64,000 nucleotides of DNA from Rhabditophanes sp. KR3021. Lineage: Eukaryota > Nematoda > Chromadorea > Rhabditida > Alloionematidae. The stretch lies in the NCBI GenBank assembly GCA_963281155.1, contig CAUJLY010000003.1, forward strand, positions 7,458,197 through 7,522,196, in the 5' to 3' direction. This document shows, piece after piece, positions 1 to 10,230 of this stretch (positions within the stretch are counted from its first letter, which is position 1; every line of letters begins with the position of its first letter). Position numbers and translations under genes: made by a program. The notes beneath the pieces are model-generated. The model was given only the letters and a program-made list of their open reading frames with translations, did no database searches and had not been told where the DNA came from.

Positions 1-93
1 TTTGTATTTTGAGTGGAGTTGAATTTTAATCCTGCATTTACCTTGAACAATGCATACATAAGGGAAAGGAAATCATAAAAAATACAAGTTGGA

Positions 94-513
94 ATGATTT
101 GTAATAATATTATGATTACTCTATTTTTGTTGTTAATTATTTTTGTAATCAATGGGAATGCTCAAAACGGAGGAGGAATAAGCCCAATAAGTGTCAACGA
201 TCCAGACGTCATCAAATTCGCCAGAAGAAGTTTGCTCAAATTTAACAGACAAATTTCCAAGGATCCCAGTTGGTATATCATCGAAAAGATTACAAGTGCG
301 CAAATACAATCTGTTGCTGGAAATAAGTATTTCTTCAATTACATAGCCATCCAAACTGCTTGCAGCAAAGCAGAAATTGGATACTTGAAAGCGTATAGTT
401 GGCCATGCGCAAATAGAAAAAAGGCTAAGAGAGTTCAAATTAAGGCAACTCTTTTGGATCAACCTTGGTTAAAGAGCATTACTATTGGTATCAACTGTTA
501 TAAATACTTATAA
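94..513 (+). CDS. secreted cystatin-like cysteine protease inhibitor (array copy 1)
   Basis: A 139-residue single-exon protein. A hydrophobic signal peptide covers about residues 1-23; a second in-frame ATG at 112 may be the true start. The mature part has the cystatin core: the first-loop QxVxG motif as QSVAG near residue 71, two cysteines flanking the loop after the central strand, and a PW pair (DQPW) near the C-terminus, the second inhibitory hairpin. Family knowledge says such proteins block papain-like cysteine proteases, usually outside the cell. It is the first of four head-to-tail paralogues on the same strand. AATAAA lies at 585-590, about 70 bases past the stop. The cystatin call is firm; the target protease is unknown. 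Confidence 0.8.
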   Translation: MICNNIMITLFLLLIIFVINGNAQNGGGISPISVNDPDVIKFARRSLLKFNRQISKDPSWYIIEKITSAQIQSVAGNKYFFNYIAIQTACSKAEIGYLKAYSWPCANRKKAKRVQIKATLLDQPWLKSITIGINCYKYL

Positions 514-760
514 ACTTGTCTTTTTATGATTAAGTTATGTCTTCAGTCTGTCTACTTATAATTAACCGTATTTACCATTAATGTAATAAAAGTTTTATCG
601 TCATCTACAGCAAATGTTTTTCTACCTTAATCACTTTACAATGCCATAACAAGGCAACGATGTTTTATTTTGTTGATTAAACAAAAGTAAATACAAAAAT
701 TAATGTGGTGATGACTTGTGAAGGTTGACATTCATTTTTGAATACAAATCATCTTATGCA

Positions 761-1181
761 ATGGAGCGATTATTTTTTATTTTGACTGCAATGGTTGTGC
801 TAGTGAGTGTGATGAGTAAGGATGAACCACCGACTGGAGGGTGGAAGCAAAGAGACAAGAATAGTGAGGAAACTTTGAATTATGCAAAGAGAGCTCTTTC
901 CCAATGGAACAGCCAAAATTCAACCTCTACTCACCTTTTCAAGCTGATTAAAGTAACTGTAGCTAGGGAAAAAATCGTGTGTGGCAAAAGTGTTAATCTA
1001 TCTTTTCATAGCCCGTGAAACAACTTGTCTAAAATCGTCAACCTCATCCGAAGAACTGGAACCAACCAAATGCCCCTCCAAAGCAGGAGGCGACATCATC
1101 GAAATAACAACAAATATTTGGATCAAAATGTGGGAAAATAGTGAAAAGTATAAAATCACAAGTGTGAAGAAGCTTAATTAA
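761..1181 (+). pseudogene. cystatin-like gene, copy 2, with a one-base frameshift
   Basis: The ATG at 761 opens a signal peptide (MERLFFILTAMVV). The reading frame follows the cystatin pattern to VCGK near 988, then runs into a stop at 1016-1018. Dropping one A from the AAAA at 986-989 restores the central strand (YLFIARETTC, resembling copy 3), both conserved cysteines and the C-terminal Trp, with an open frame to 1181. The Q of QxVxG is replaced by E. AATAAA overlaps the stop codon at 1180-1185. Because everything after the shift is conserved, this is either a very young lesion or a homopolymer error. A 22-base intron would also fix the frame but would remove the core strand, so I do not favour it. 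Confidence 0.7.
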
Positions 1182-1308
1182 TAAAGACATAAAATATGTT
1201 GACACCTCTAATTAATTAGTTGTTTCCACAATATTTATCTATCATAAAAACGGCGATTATCACTCCTTTTAAATAATGTTTTAATCCTTTACAATCATTT
1301 TAAGCAAG

Positions 1309-1701
1309 ATGAATCTTTTGGCAAGTCTTATTTTCCTGTTTATTATTTATTCGACTTTTTGTTCGGATATGCCAACAGATGAGAATATGTTAGTTGAGGC
1401 CAAGAAGTGTGTCTTTGAAGCTAATAAGCAGATGCCGAGGATCAATTATTACGGATTTGTTAAACTTATGAACCTCAAGTCACAGATGGTTGCTGGGAAG
1501 AAGTTTATTTACCAGATATTAGTAGAGGAAACAGTCTGCGACAAAATAACTTCTACTGAACAGAAATTCCTCGACAATCAGTGTGATTTTAAAGAAGACG
1601 GAGAAAACTTAGCTATCACCGTTTCATTTAGAGTCTGTCCTCAACATCAACTTCAAATTTACAAACTAGAAAAAGTGAAACATTTTAACGGTACATTATA
1701 A
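1309..1701 (+). CDS. secreted cystatin-like protein (array copy 3)
   Basis: A 130-residue single-exon protein with a signal peptide over residues 1-18 (ending near FCSD). QMVAG near residue 61 matches the QxVxG papain-binding loop, followed by the family pattern of strand, acidic pair and cysteine (VEETVC). The C-terminal part has an extra cysteine (FRVCPQH) where copies 1 and 4 carry the PW hairpin, so the second inhibitory loop is altered. AATAAA is at 1726-1731. It is tandem with copies 1, 2 and 4, all on the plus strand with 200-300 base spacers. Confidence 0.78.
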   Translation: MNLLASLIFLFIIYSTFCSDMPTDENMLVEAKKCVFEANKQMPRINYYGFVKLMNLKSQMVAGKKFIYQILVEETVCDKITSTEQKFLDNQCDFKEDGENLAITVSFRVCPQHQLQIYKLEKVKHFNGTL

Positions 1702-1892
1702 ACAAAAAAAGTCTGTTGATGTTTAAATAAAAGCTACTAGTCACCTTTATTTATCCCATTTTTGCTTGATTATCAATTAAAATGTTATCAACTATACGAA
1801 TTCTTTATACTGTTGACATTACAACCAGGTGACTTTGTACATTCATTATAACATTATATCATTTTTACCATTCAAATCATTAATTAAGAAGG

Positions 1893-2300
1893 ATGAAAAT
1901 TCTAGCTATTTTATTAATATTCTCTTTTTTCTTTATTAAATATGTGGCAAGTTATAGTAGTTTAGTTGGTGGCAAAACTAACCGCGACCCTAATGATCCT
2001 GAGATAGTTGCGTTGGCGAGGAAAGTTACTATTAAATATAACCAGCAGTCAAATGATTTGTATTTATACACATTTTCACATATTCAATCTGCTACTTCGC
2101 AGGTTGTGTCAGGAGTTTTGTATGAGTTGGATGTTTTGGCTGTCAAAACAGATTGTATCAAGAATAATGCAGATTTAGGCAAAGAAACCAATTGCCCTGC
2201 TTCAGCTAATGGAGGACGAGTTTTGATAAAGGCCACTGTTTATTCTGTTCCGTGGGAGGATTCAGAAGAAATTACCATACAAAGTTCAACTAATGTATAA
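1893..2300 (+). CDS. secreted cystatin-like protein (array copy 4)
   Basis: A 135-residue single-exon protein with a signal peptide over about residues 1-20. It carries QVVSG near residue 70 (QxVxG loop), the paired cysteines and VPW near residue 119 (second hairpin). It resembles copy 1 most, sharing the N-terminal NDPxxxxxAR pattern and the VLIKAT/VQIKAT strand. All three inhibitory elements are present, so it is the most canonical member of the array. Confidence 0.8.
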   Translation: MKILAILLIFSFFFIKYVASYSSLVGGKTNRDPNDPEIVALARKVTIKYNQQSNDLYLYTFSHIQSATSQVVSGVLYELDVLAVKTDCIKNNADLGKETNCPASANGGRVLIKATVYSVPWEDSEEITIQSSTNV

Positions 2301-2439
2301 ACTACCAAAAATGCATCATAGTTTTAATGTCGAGTTTAACAAAAGTGTATCTATAATTTCAATGTTCAGTTTAACAAAAATTTGCTTATTATAATGAGTC
2401 TATATAAATAAAATTATTGAAAATTATTATTAATTAAGG

Positions 2440-3063
2440 ATGTTTGTTGAACTAATATTGGTTGTCATCTTAAACGTGACCGTTTTTGCCTTTGCACAAT
2501 GTGCCCCAAAAGGATCGAAGAAAGGTGTTGAAGGTAAAGTCATGAAGATGCCTGGTGAAGCTAAACCACAATCTGATGGTGCGATTGTTGTCGAAACAGC
2601 AGTTCCAAAAAGAGATGTTTACAGCGATCCACCAAGAGACAGTAACTACCTTTTGAAGACACCAATCGAAGAGCAATCTGTTTATTTGGATAACTTTCTA
2701 AGAAACAAAATCAAAACAGCTGTTGCTTCAAAAGTGGGTGCTCCCAAAGCTTCTCTTACTGCTAAAGCAAAGACATTTGGTACTAAACCAAAACCTCGTG
2801 ACGTTGCACCTCTGGTAAGCGAAGATGGGCATTATACCTATCTAAAGTCAATTGATGTCGAAATGCTAGGAGAAATGGGACACCGATATCCACACAGTCA
2901 AAAAGTACAAACCAGTTTCGTCAAAGTTCCCATCACTCACATCAACCACAACTTTCTCGCTGCCGCTCGTGCAAATGAATACGAAGTACCCGCCACCTCT
3001 ACCGACAGCAATTTAAATGTCGGAGGCCAATCAGAAACAAATATTCAACAACCCAAATTTTAA
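2440..3063 (+). CDS. secreted Lys/Pro/Ala-rich protein of unknown function
   Basis: A single-exon protein of 207 residues. A strong signal peptide covers residues 1-19 (FAFA|QCAP). The mature part is hydrophilic, rich in Lys, Pro, Ala and Val, with one cysteine near the new N-terminus. A middle block (about 75-105) looks helical, and the C-terminal third is rich in Asn, Thr and Ser. I recognise no domain. It follows the cystatin array on the same strand, 140 bases after copy 4, but does not resemble them. Confidence 0.65.
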   Translation: MFVELILVVILNVTVFAFAQCAPKGSKKGVEGKVMKMPGEAKPQSDGAIVVETAVPKRDVYSDPPRDSNYLLKTPIEEQSVYLDNFLRNKIKTAVASKVGAPKASLTAKAKTFGTKPKPRDVAPLVSEDGHYTYLKSIDVEMLGEMGHRYPHSQKVQTSFVKVPITHINHNFLAAARANEYEVPATSTDSNLNVGGQSETNIQQPKF

Positions 3064-3128
3064 AACCATTTTTATAAGCAATTACTTAAATATAACTAAA
3101 AAAATTTGAACCATTCTTTGTCTTATTT

Positions 3129-3716
3129 TTATTCCTCTTTCCGAAACACCACCCATTCACTGCTTGGCGTGTCTTGAATTTTCTTTATTTGTTTTCTTAA
3201 AAGAAGCAGCCATATCATTCCAAATGTTACGAGGACAAAGAAGCCATCTACATCAGTTTGGCATGTGTTGGTGGCAGATGGACATTCTTGTAATTCAGAT
3301 TGATTATTGCATCTACCAACAAATCGTCTATATAAAAGGACAAATAAACCAAGTACATTGCTATCGAAAATTGGACTGGCACCAGCCATGTCTTTCTTCT
3401 TCCGAATCTGCCTATCCACAATGAATCGACGACCGGTGCCCAGAGTAACTTTGCGGAGAAAGGATAATTTGAAATGGAGAAGAATGATTGGTCCATGAAG
3501 GAGGCATTTCTTTCGGAGAGGAGTAAGGGGATGCAACCCATTATGCCGATTGGTATGCCTTGGAAGAATAAAAGACAAAGGGAGGTGATGTCGGCCTGGA
3601 AAGAGATAAAGATTGTAAATGTGAGATTAATAACTTACCCTGTCTTCCACGACAGAACATGTAACTTGTGGGATAGAATCCGTATCTGAGATAGCTTGGA
3701 TCTCAATCAAACTGGT
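3129..3716 (-). pseudogene. SLC33A1-type acetyl-CoA transporter, internally deleted copy
   Basis: Two pieces of the acetyl-CoA transporter family are joined out of frame. The upstream piece (about 3595-3300) has the first membrane segments and their loop, with motifs QGIPIGIMGCIP, KLLWAPVVDS, FGRRKTWLVP and MYLVYLS. A 43-base intron (3596-3638) precedes it. The downstream piece (about 3290-3129) is the family C-terminus: the luminal cysteine loop, NTCQTDVDGFF, a last membrane helix and KKIQDTPSSEW. In the family roughly 300 or more residues lie between these parts; here they meet near 3300 in different frames. No start codon was found for the first exon. It cannot encode a transporter. Confidence 0.8.
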
Positions 3717-3873
3717 TATCCTTATCTAGTCATGGCGAGAGAGGAAACAAAGCAAGACTGTCTTTAGCAGTGAGTGTAACAAAAAACGAAACCCGTTCAA
3801 TCAAAAACGACCTGCTCACACAAAATGATACACGTTTAGATTAAATTAAAATTCAACAATTTATTTTAAGGGT

Positions 3874-6231
3874 CTATGCAATGTATTCATAAGTATCATT
3901 GTAGGCATCACTACGTTTTAAATATTTTTTCAGCAATCAGATACTCTATGCTTAGCTTAAAGAGTTTTGAATCCATCTTTACCTTTCCGTTGAGCTTTTC
4001 ACATACCTAAAATAAATTATAAGATGACACAAGTTAATATTAAAAGAAATAATTACCTCGCTAAACAATTTAGTGTGAGTAATTCGGTGGCGATGCTTTA
4101 ATATTTTGACATTCATACAATCAACGAGAGTTTTTTCTGCTTCATTAATTTCTTTTCGAATCTTATCTTCTTTTTCTACTCTTAATTCTTTTGTGTCAAA
4201 ACCACGTTTTATCATGACACGAAGAGATGGACTGACAAATTTTTCATTCACACTAAACTCATCACTCAAATTGAATTTAAATGGCTCGTTGCTTTTAATA
4301 AGAATTTTCTTTGCGTTTTTATGAACTCCTAAAGAATTCAAAGAATTTTCAACTTCTTTTCGATTCAACTTTGTCTTTTTAATTATTTCGTCTAAAGTCA
4401 ACACATTTTTTTCATTGAATCTTAATAAAATAAGCATCGTAATAGTTGAAACATTCAAAATATACGTCTTCTTCCCAAATTTCCCATTAATACTACCATC
4501 ACCCATCGAAATATCATAATGCAATGTACGAGTACCATACTTTTCTTTGTAGTAGGTCTTAAAATGATGGACGGATTGACTAATTTCTGCAGGCAATGTT
4601 ACATCATTCATATCATATCCACATCCAAGGTACCCATGTTTAACAATTTTGGAAACAAACTTGAAGTCATTGGTAGGTGGGTTTTGTTTGTTGCAATAAG
4701 TTAGATAATCTGCATTCGCATCATCCCACTTTACACTTTCATCTATTAAATATAAGGGTATCTTGGTGGCGTCTGGCCCGCAAAATGCTTTCTAATTTTC
4801 GTAGAATGATTCTTTCGAGATCAACATTAAAAGACCCCAATCCAAAGATTCTTATTTTGAAGTCTTCCACGAATCGTTTGGTAAAATCAACTGAATTTTT
4901 GATTAATTTAAAGATAGTTACAAAATTTAGTAATTCTTCTTCGCAATTATCATTCGCTTTTGATTTCTTAATGATATTATTCAAGTAATCATTCAGCAGT
5001 TTAGATATTTTCTCGCACTTATTAAGAAAGATTACAAATTGGTCGTCAAAAGCCTTTTTCACAATTTGATTATTATTAAAAATTTGCTTAACTAATCTTT
5101 CTGAGAATTCATACAATCCGACTATGGTATTAATGTCGACTTTTTTAGGTTCAGCATTATTATTTATACCACTTCTCCCTTCCCCATTGATGTTGATATT
5201 GGGTTCAGACAAACAAGTTTCTCCTTGATCAATAATATATTTTTCAATTTGCTTAATCAAACGACTTTCTAATGCTGGTACTTGACAAATCAATTTATGC
5301 AAATTAGCTAAATCATCAACTCTTCTTCCATCAATCATATAAGTGATACCCTTATTTTTAGCAGCAAAAATAAATTCAGCTTGCCGATGAATAAAAGTAT
5401 CGGTAATTAGGTCATTAACTTTAATAACCGTCGAAGGTCTAAGATAAAACCCAAAATCATTTTCCTTCACAGTCAATTTGAGAACGTTATCGTAATAAAG
5501 TTGGACATTATCGCCTTGACTCCAACGATCACTTAAAGTTCTAAAGTAATCTCTACTCTTTTGGCAATAAAAATCTTCGAATATATGTTTGTAAGGGTCT
5601 CCACCTTTGCCTCTTGATATTTCCATTAGTACATCGATTGTCTTGATCATGACGCTTTTTTCTACTGTTTCATTGCGTCTTTCTTTTTCGATTAAGTCAT
5701 AGAGTTCAGTTCGGATCTTTTTCATTATGATGTTGTCGTCAATGATGGCGAATCCTAATAAAATAGTACAAAAGTTGTAAATCGTTTCAACTTTTTCACC
5801 CATATTTCTTTCTCCTCGTAATAAATTAATTTTATCAACTAATTGCCCATAAATATGACTCAAAAGTAACATCTTTTTGTGGAATACATCATACGTTTTG
5901 CATAAAACAATACTCAAGTCCTTATTCTGTGATTGTTTCAATTTAGGAATAGTATCATTTTGTATATAATCGTAAATAGCAGAACAAGCAAAAACATACA
6001 AATCTTCCATTTTATTATTTAATCCATTTATTGTTTCGTAGATTTGTTGATATTGACGAACATATTCTGCCATTTGGAGATCTTTCTCAATTTCAATTAA
6101 AAAGCGCATTAGAAAGTTGAGGCATTTACGGATTTGGTCTTTGTTTGTTTGGTTGTGATTCTAAATAATTTGTATTTGGATACATTAAAGGGACTTACTC
6201 CGTAATTTCTAATATCGGATGGGCGAATCAT
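3874..6231 (-). pseudogene. divergent cullin (ubiquitin-ligase scaffold), frame broken twice
   Basis: The start codon is at 6231 in a short first exon (6199-6231), then a 38-base intron. A 456-residue frame carries the N-terminal cullin repeats. The cullin homology domain continues in another frame from about 4780, where a conserved Cys-Gly appears only after dropping one base at the AAAA of 4782-4785. After a 50-base intron (4007-4056) the winged-helix end follows; the expected terminal TYEYIA lies in another frame, and removing one T from TTTTTT at 3925-3930 joins it (stop at 3874-3876). The neddylation helix is present but altered (VKILKHRHRITH). It is too diverged to name a cullin number; the long repeat region looks CUL1-like. 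Pseudogene or assembly error remains open. Confidence 0.7.
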
Positions 6232-8315
6232 TTGCTAATATTTGTAGAATATTAATGAAGCAAATCAAAATTTATCGATGAAAGTGATATTCGTTATAAA
6301 AAATTAAAATAAAGCAATCACGATTGTCATCGAAGTGATTAAGAAATTGTGTTTATCTACTTTTATGGTATCAACGATAAGATAAGGAAGATAGCTATAC
6401 AAAAAAGGAAACACCATAATTGGTAATTTATTTATGCATATGTGGTATAATTATTAAAGTATTGCAGACTCGTTTGGGACCATGATTAACTTGATGTGCC
6501 CAGCTAGCAATCATGATATTGAATATAGACTCTAAAATCTGAAACCTAAAATGAAAATATAAAAAATACCAAACTAACCAAGTAACGTATTTTATACTCT
6601 GATAAATGGATATGCCTAAAAACAGCTATTTTGAATATTAAACATTCCACAAACGATATAATCTGCTTTATTCGAATTCAGATACAGACTAAGTCCATAT
6701 ATAACCCCATATGAACCTAAACTAACATACTGCAAGTGATTATTTAAAAAAATTGACTCAGAATACTTCTAACTAACGTTTGGATATACTCATAATTTGA
6801 ATGTTTAATTGTTAAATGCAAATAACATAAATAATCACCATTAGCCATCACATTTGTGTTTAAATTATTTGGACAACTAAGCAAAATTTGTACTAATAAA
6901 ATGTTTCAAAGTTTGTTTTATCATCTGTTTTGAGTTGATTAAGAGTATCAAAGAGTCAAATCTTAGTTAAATATCACATTGAAATGGATATTTTACATTT
7001 TGACGTAAAACTTGTAACTAAATCCTGATCACCTCATATACTCAAGGTGGGTATATTTTAACCGTCTTAGTCAATGCTAACGTTGATACGCTCACATATG
7101 GTGATCATGAATAGTATACATTATGGCCATCAATGAACAGTCAATGTTATTGTTTAGATTGTAAGTTGGAGGAGAGTATAATACAACACGTACAATTGGG
7201 GAAATAATTGGCATGACGGCATATGATAATTTACTTTGTTTAAGATGAATCGCAATTTTATTTATAGTATTCTTATATTCAATTGGATTGCTATTTTAAA
7301 TTTACTAAAATAGGCTTAGGAGGAATGACAAAAACAAGAAACACATGGTAATGGCATTAAAATTACCTCATACCCTAGATGAATGCACAAAATGCCCTAC
7401 AACTTTAATATCACTTTCCAAAACAAATGTTTATTTTTAGAAGTCAGTTGATGTGTGTACGATGCACTTATTTGGTGGATCATGTTTTAAACATATAAAT
7501 TGTGGTATTATTTAAAATGAGTGGCTTGTTAAACAATTCAATATATTGTAATGAAATGTCTAAGGTTGTGTCTAAATTTAAAAGGGTGCTTGAAAAAACA
7601 ACAAATATAATGAAACTGGAAGTTATTATTGTTGACAACAAATCTGATATCACTAATCCAATACTGTTTCATTATGGGAGATATATTAATTATGTAATGT
7701 CTAATTTAAAATCTGAAAAGGTCAGAATGAGGCATTTTTTAGCCGTAGGAATGAAAACTCAGATATATTTATTGTCAAATGGATTGAAAATAGTTTAAAG
7801 TATGAGAGATATTGCAATTTTTAAAACCATGATGTGATATTTATTAATTAATATCAATTTTTTGAACCACCGTACTATGCATATTAAATTTGTCAGAACA
7901 AGGGAAGAAAAATACAATAAATTTAAAAAGAACAACAATCTTTTTATATTCCCGTTAATTTGATTTTTGATAATATTACGTCATGTTTATTTGGGATCTC
8001 ATAATTATTGTATCGAGCAAGTTAGCAAAGACAAAAAGATTCGAATGGTTTGCGTTCTAGTACAAATATTAAACATTGTGCTAATTAAAACATCTAAAAT
8101 GACAAACGACCAATTATTATAAATCTTTTATGAGATTACTGACAAAAAAAGAATAGAAAATTATTGCTTAATCAATTATACATTATTAAGGTAGAATTAA
8201 AATAAAATAGAATCATTTTGTTAGTATTAAAGTGGTGTATGTATATAAGGGATTTACAATTTAAATGACAGGAAAATAAAGTCGTTTAATTAATTAATAT
8301 GCTCAGTAATTGGAT
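6232..8315. other. AT-rich intergenic stretch
   Basis: About 2 kb of AT-rich sequence between the two damaged cullins. Apart from one doubtful short frame at 7517-7798, I see no exons, RNA gene or clear repeat. It may hold promoter elements for the cullin at 3874-6231. Confidence 0.5.
7517..7798 (+). CDS. doubtful short ORF, hypothetical
   Basis: A 93-residue open frame from ATG at 7517. Composition is ordinary (charged N-terminal half, KLEVIIVDNKSD, then RMRHFLAVGMK) and no domain is recognised. It sits alone in AT-rich DNA with no splice partners visible. It could be a chance frame or the relic of a larger gene. Confidence 0.2.
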   Translation: MSGLLNNSIYCNEMSKVVSKFKRVLEKTTNIMKLEVIIVDNKSDITNPILFHYGRYINYVMSNLKSEKVRMRHFLAVGMKTQIYLLSNGLKIV

Positions 8316-10230
8316 CTAAGTTATATATTCATACGTTTTTTTGTTTGATTCGCTTCTTTTTATGAATTCCCTTTCGATTAGGTTTTCGATGCATCTCTTG
8401 ACGACACTGATTTCGAGCTTGAATCGTACTTTTAGAACATCCGTGACCTGAAGTATTGTTATTTGAATGTGTCTTAATAAACATCCACTTACCTCACTAA
8501 TCAAGTTATTGTGATCTAGACTCTTGCGAGCTTTCATGACACGAACAATAGCTGCATCGATCTCCCCTTTCCGATCATTGTCAATACCTTCCTTCGTTTT
8601 CTTCCTTTTCAGGTTCATTTTCAAATTTGCCACTAACATTCGTAATCTTGATCTTCACGTACTTGGATGTAAATTGGTCATTCACGATGAACTCATCCGT
8701 CCCCAAGATATCTTTCCCGCTCCCAACAGTACGAACCAAAATTCGCTGCGCAGACTTGCCAATGGCAACCGATTGGAGGACTCTCTTTAAGTCTTTATCG
8801 GGAATATTGGTAGCGGCCTGCAACTCCGAATAAGATCTCGTATGGTGATCGTTGAATTGGAGTAACATCAACATATGAATCGTCGAAACAATCAGCACCT
8901 TGTTTTCGCCACGCCTTGGAGATTCAGAAAGACCAGACTCTGGTTGACTTTCATTTGCATTCTTTCCGTAAAAGGTGGCTTTCAACTCAGCTGTTCCTAA
9001 TCCATAGTGTACTTTAAGAATCTTATTTTGGTATTTTTGCTTGTAGTAGTTGGAAAAGTGTTCGAATACAGACTCTAACTCCGGCCCAATCATAATATTT
9101 TCGATTGGAGCTGGAGATGGCCAGTTGATAGGCTTCATTACCCTGATAAAAAGATCTATGTTTGATTTTTGAGGAATTTCGTGGCAATGGGATTTGAAGT
9201 CGATTTGGACGTCTTCGGAAGTTTCAATGTCTTTGAACATACCATCCATCTTTGAGGTGAAGATTCCCCCACATTGAGTCTTGATTCGGGCAACCATCGA
9301 ATGTTCTAGTTCATCTGGTAACGTCTTGGAATTTAGGAGTCTTTTGGAGAGGTGACGGCGATAGTAGTTCTCAAACATATCCTTCTCCTCCAGATAACGG
9401 AACAAAATCATGGATTTGTCAAAGATAGACTCAATCTCATGACTTCGTTCCCTTATATTCTTTTTCATCTGTTCGTCGATGAAGAGCGACAAGTATTCAG
9501 GAGTCTTCTTAGACAAATTTAGGAAGTACTCAAAGTCCTCCTGCAAATTCTTCTTGATCTCATCATCATTAGAAAAAGACTGCTCCAAAAAGGCATCACA
9601 TCTATCTCTCAATCCCATCAAACTATCAATCAACTTCATTGGTGTCAAAGATCCTGGCGAGGAAGGATCAACTAGATCGAATGAACGCATAAAATTAGAC
9701 CCCATACTATTAATACCTCATGCCTCGGCAACAATTGTCCAAATCTTTGAACTTGTTATTCTTCAGCAAAAACAACATTTCCGAATCCTCCATCTCAATA
9801 ATGGACTTGAGATGTGATAAGACCAGAACAAACTTCAAGTCATTTCTTAATTGAAGTTGAGTCTCAGCATCCATATAAATATCTGCAAATTCACCTTCTC
9901 TTTCATAATCTGCAGGACTTTGGTGACATACCAAATTGCATTGTTGTAGGAGAGCATCTTTTGACTCAACCTTTCATAATAGACTCTTGTCTCACCTGTG
10001 GTGTAAATGTCGTCTACTTTAGCTGTTCCGATGTAAACTCGATCCATATCCATGAGAATGTCTCGAATCATCACCATGGCAAGGGTAAAGTTGGACCAGG
10101 CTTTGTTCAAGGTGTCTAGAAAGGAGTCATTGAAAGCTTCTTTTATCTTGGGAAGGACTATGGTTTGTAGATGGATGGAGAGTTCGTGTTTGAGGCCGTT
10201 GTACAGATGATCGCCGTGTTTGTGAAGAAC
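8316..10230 (-). pseudogene. CUL3-like cullin, N-terminally truncated and multiply frameshifted
   Basis: Strongly resembles CUL3 along its length: VLHKHGDHLYNGL and AMVMIRDILM near 10200-10050, DFEYFLN and PEYLSLFID near 9500, FTSKMDGMFKDI, the cullin homology domain, and the neddylation motif AAIVRVMKARK with C-terminal LIEREFIKR and YEYIT. The first 80 or so residues (adaptor-binding face) are missing. About 75 or more residues are lost between KVDDIY and the next repeat. One-base shifts are needed near 9919-9921, 9718 and 8606-8609; dropping one T at the last gives PERKKTKEGIDNDRK, matching the family. A 45-base intron near the 3' end (LISE|VTDV) has no stop and stays in frame if read through. 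Clearly non-functional as written. Confidence 0.85.

Noticed and set aside
989..1012. A 22-base intron in cystatin copy 2 (GTGTTA...CATAG) that would also restore the frame.
   Set aside because: It is shorter than any other intron here and would delete the central strand that the other copies conserve.
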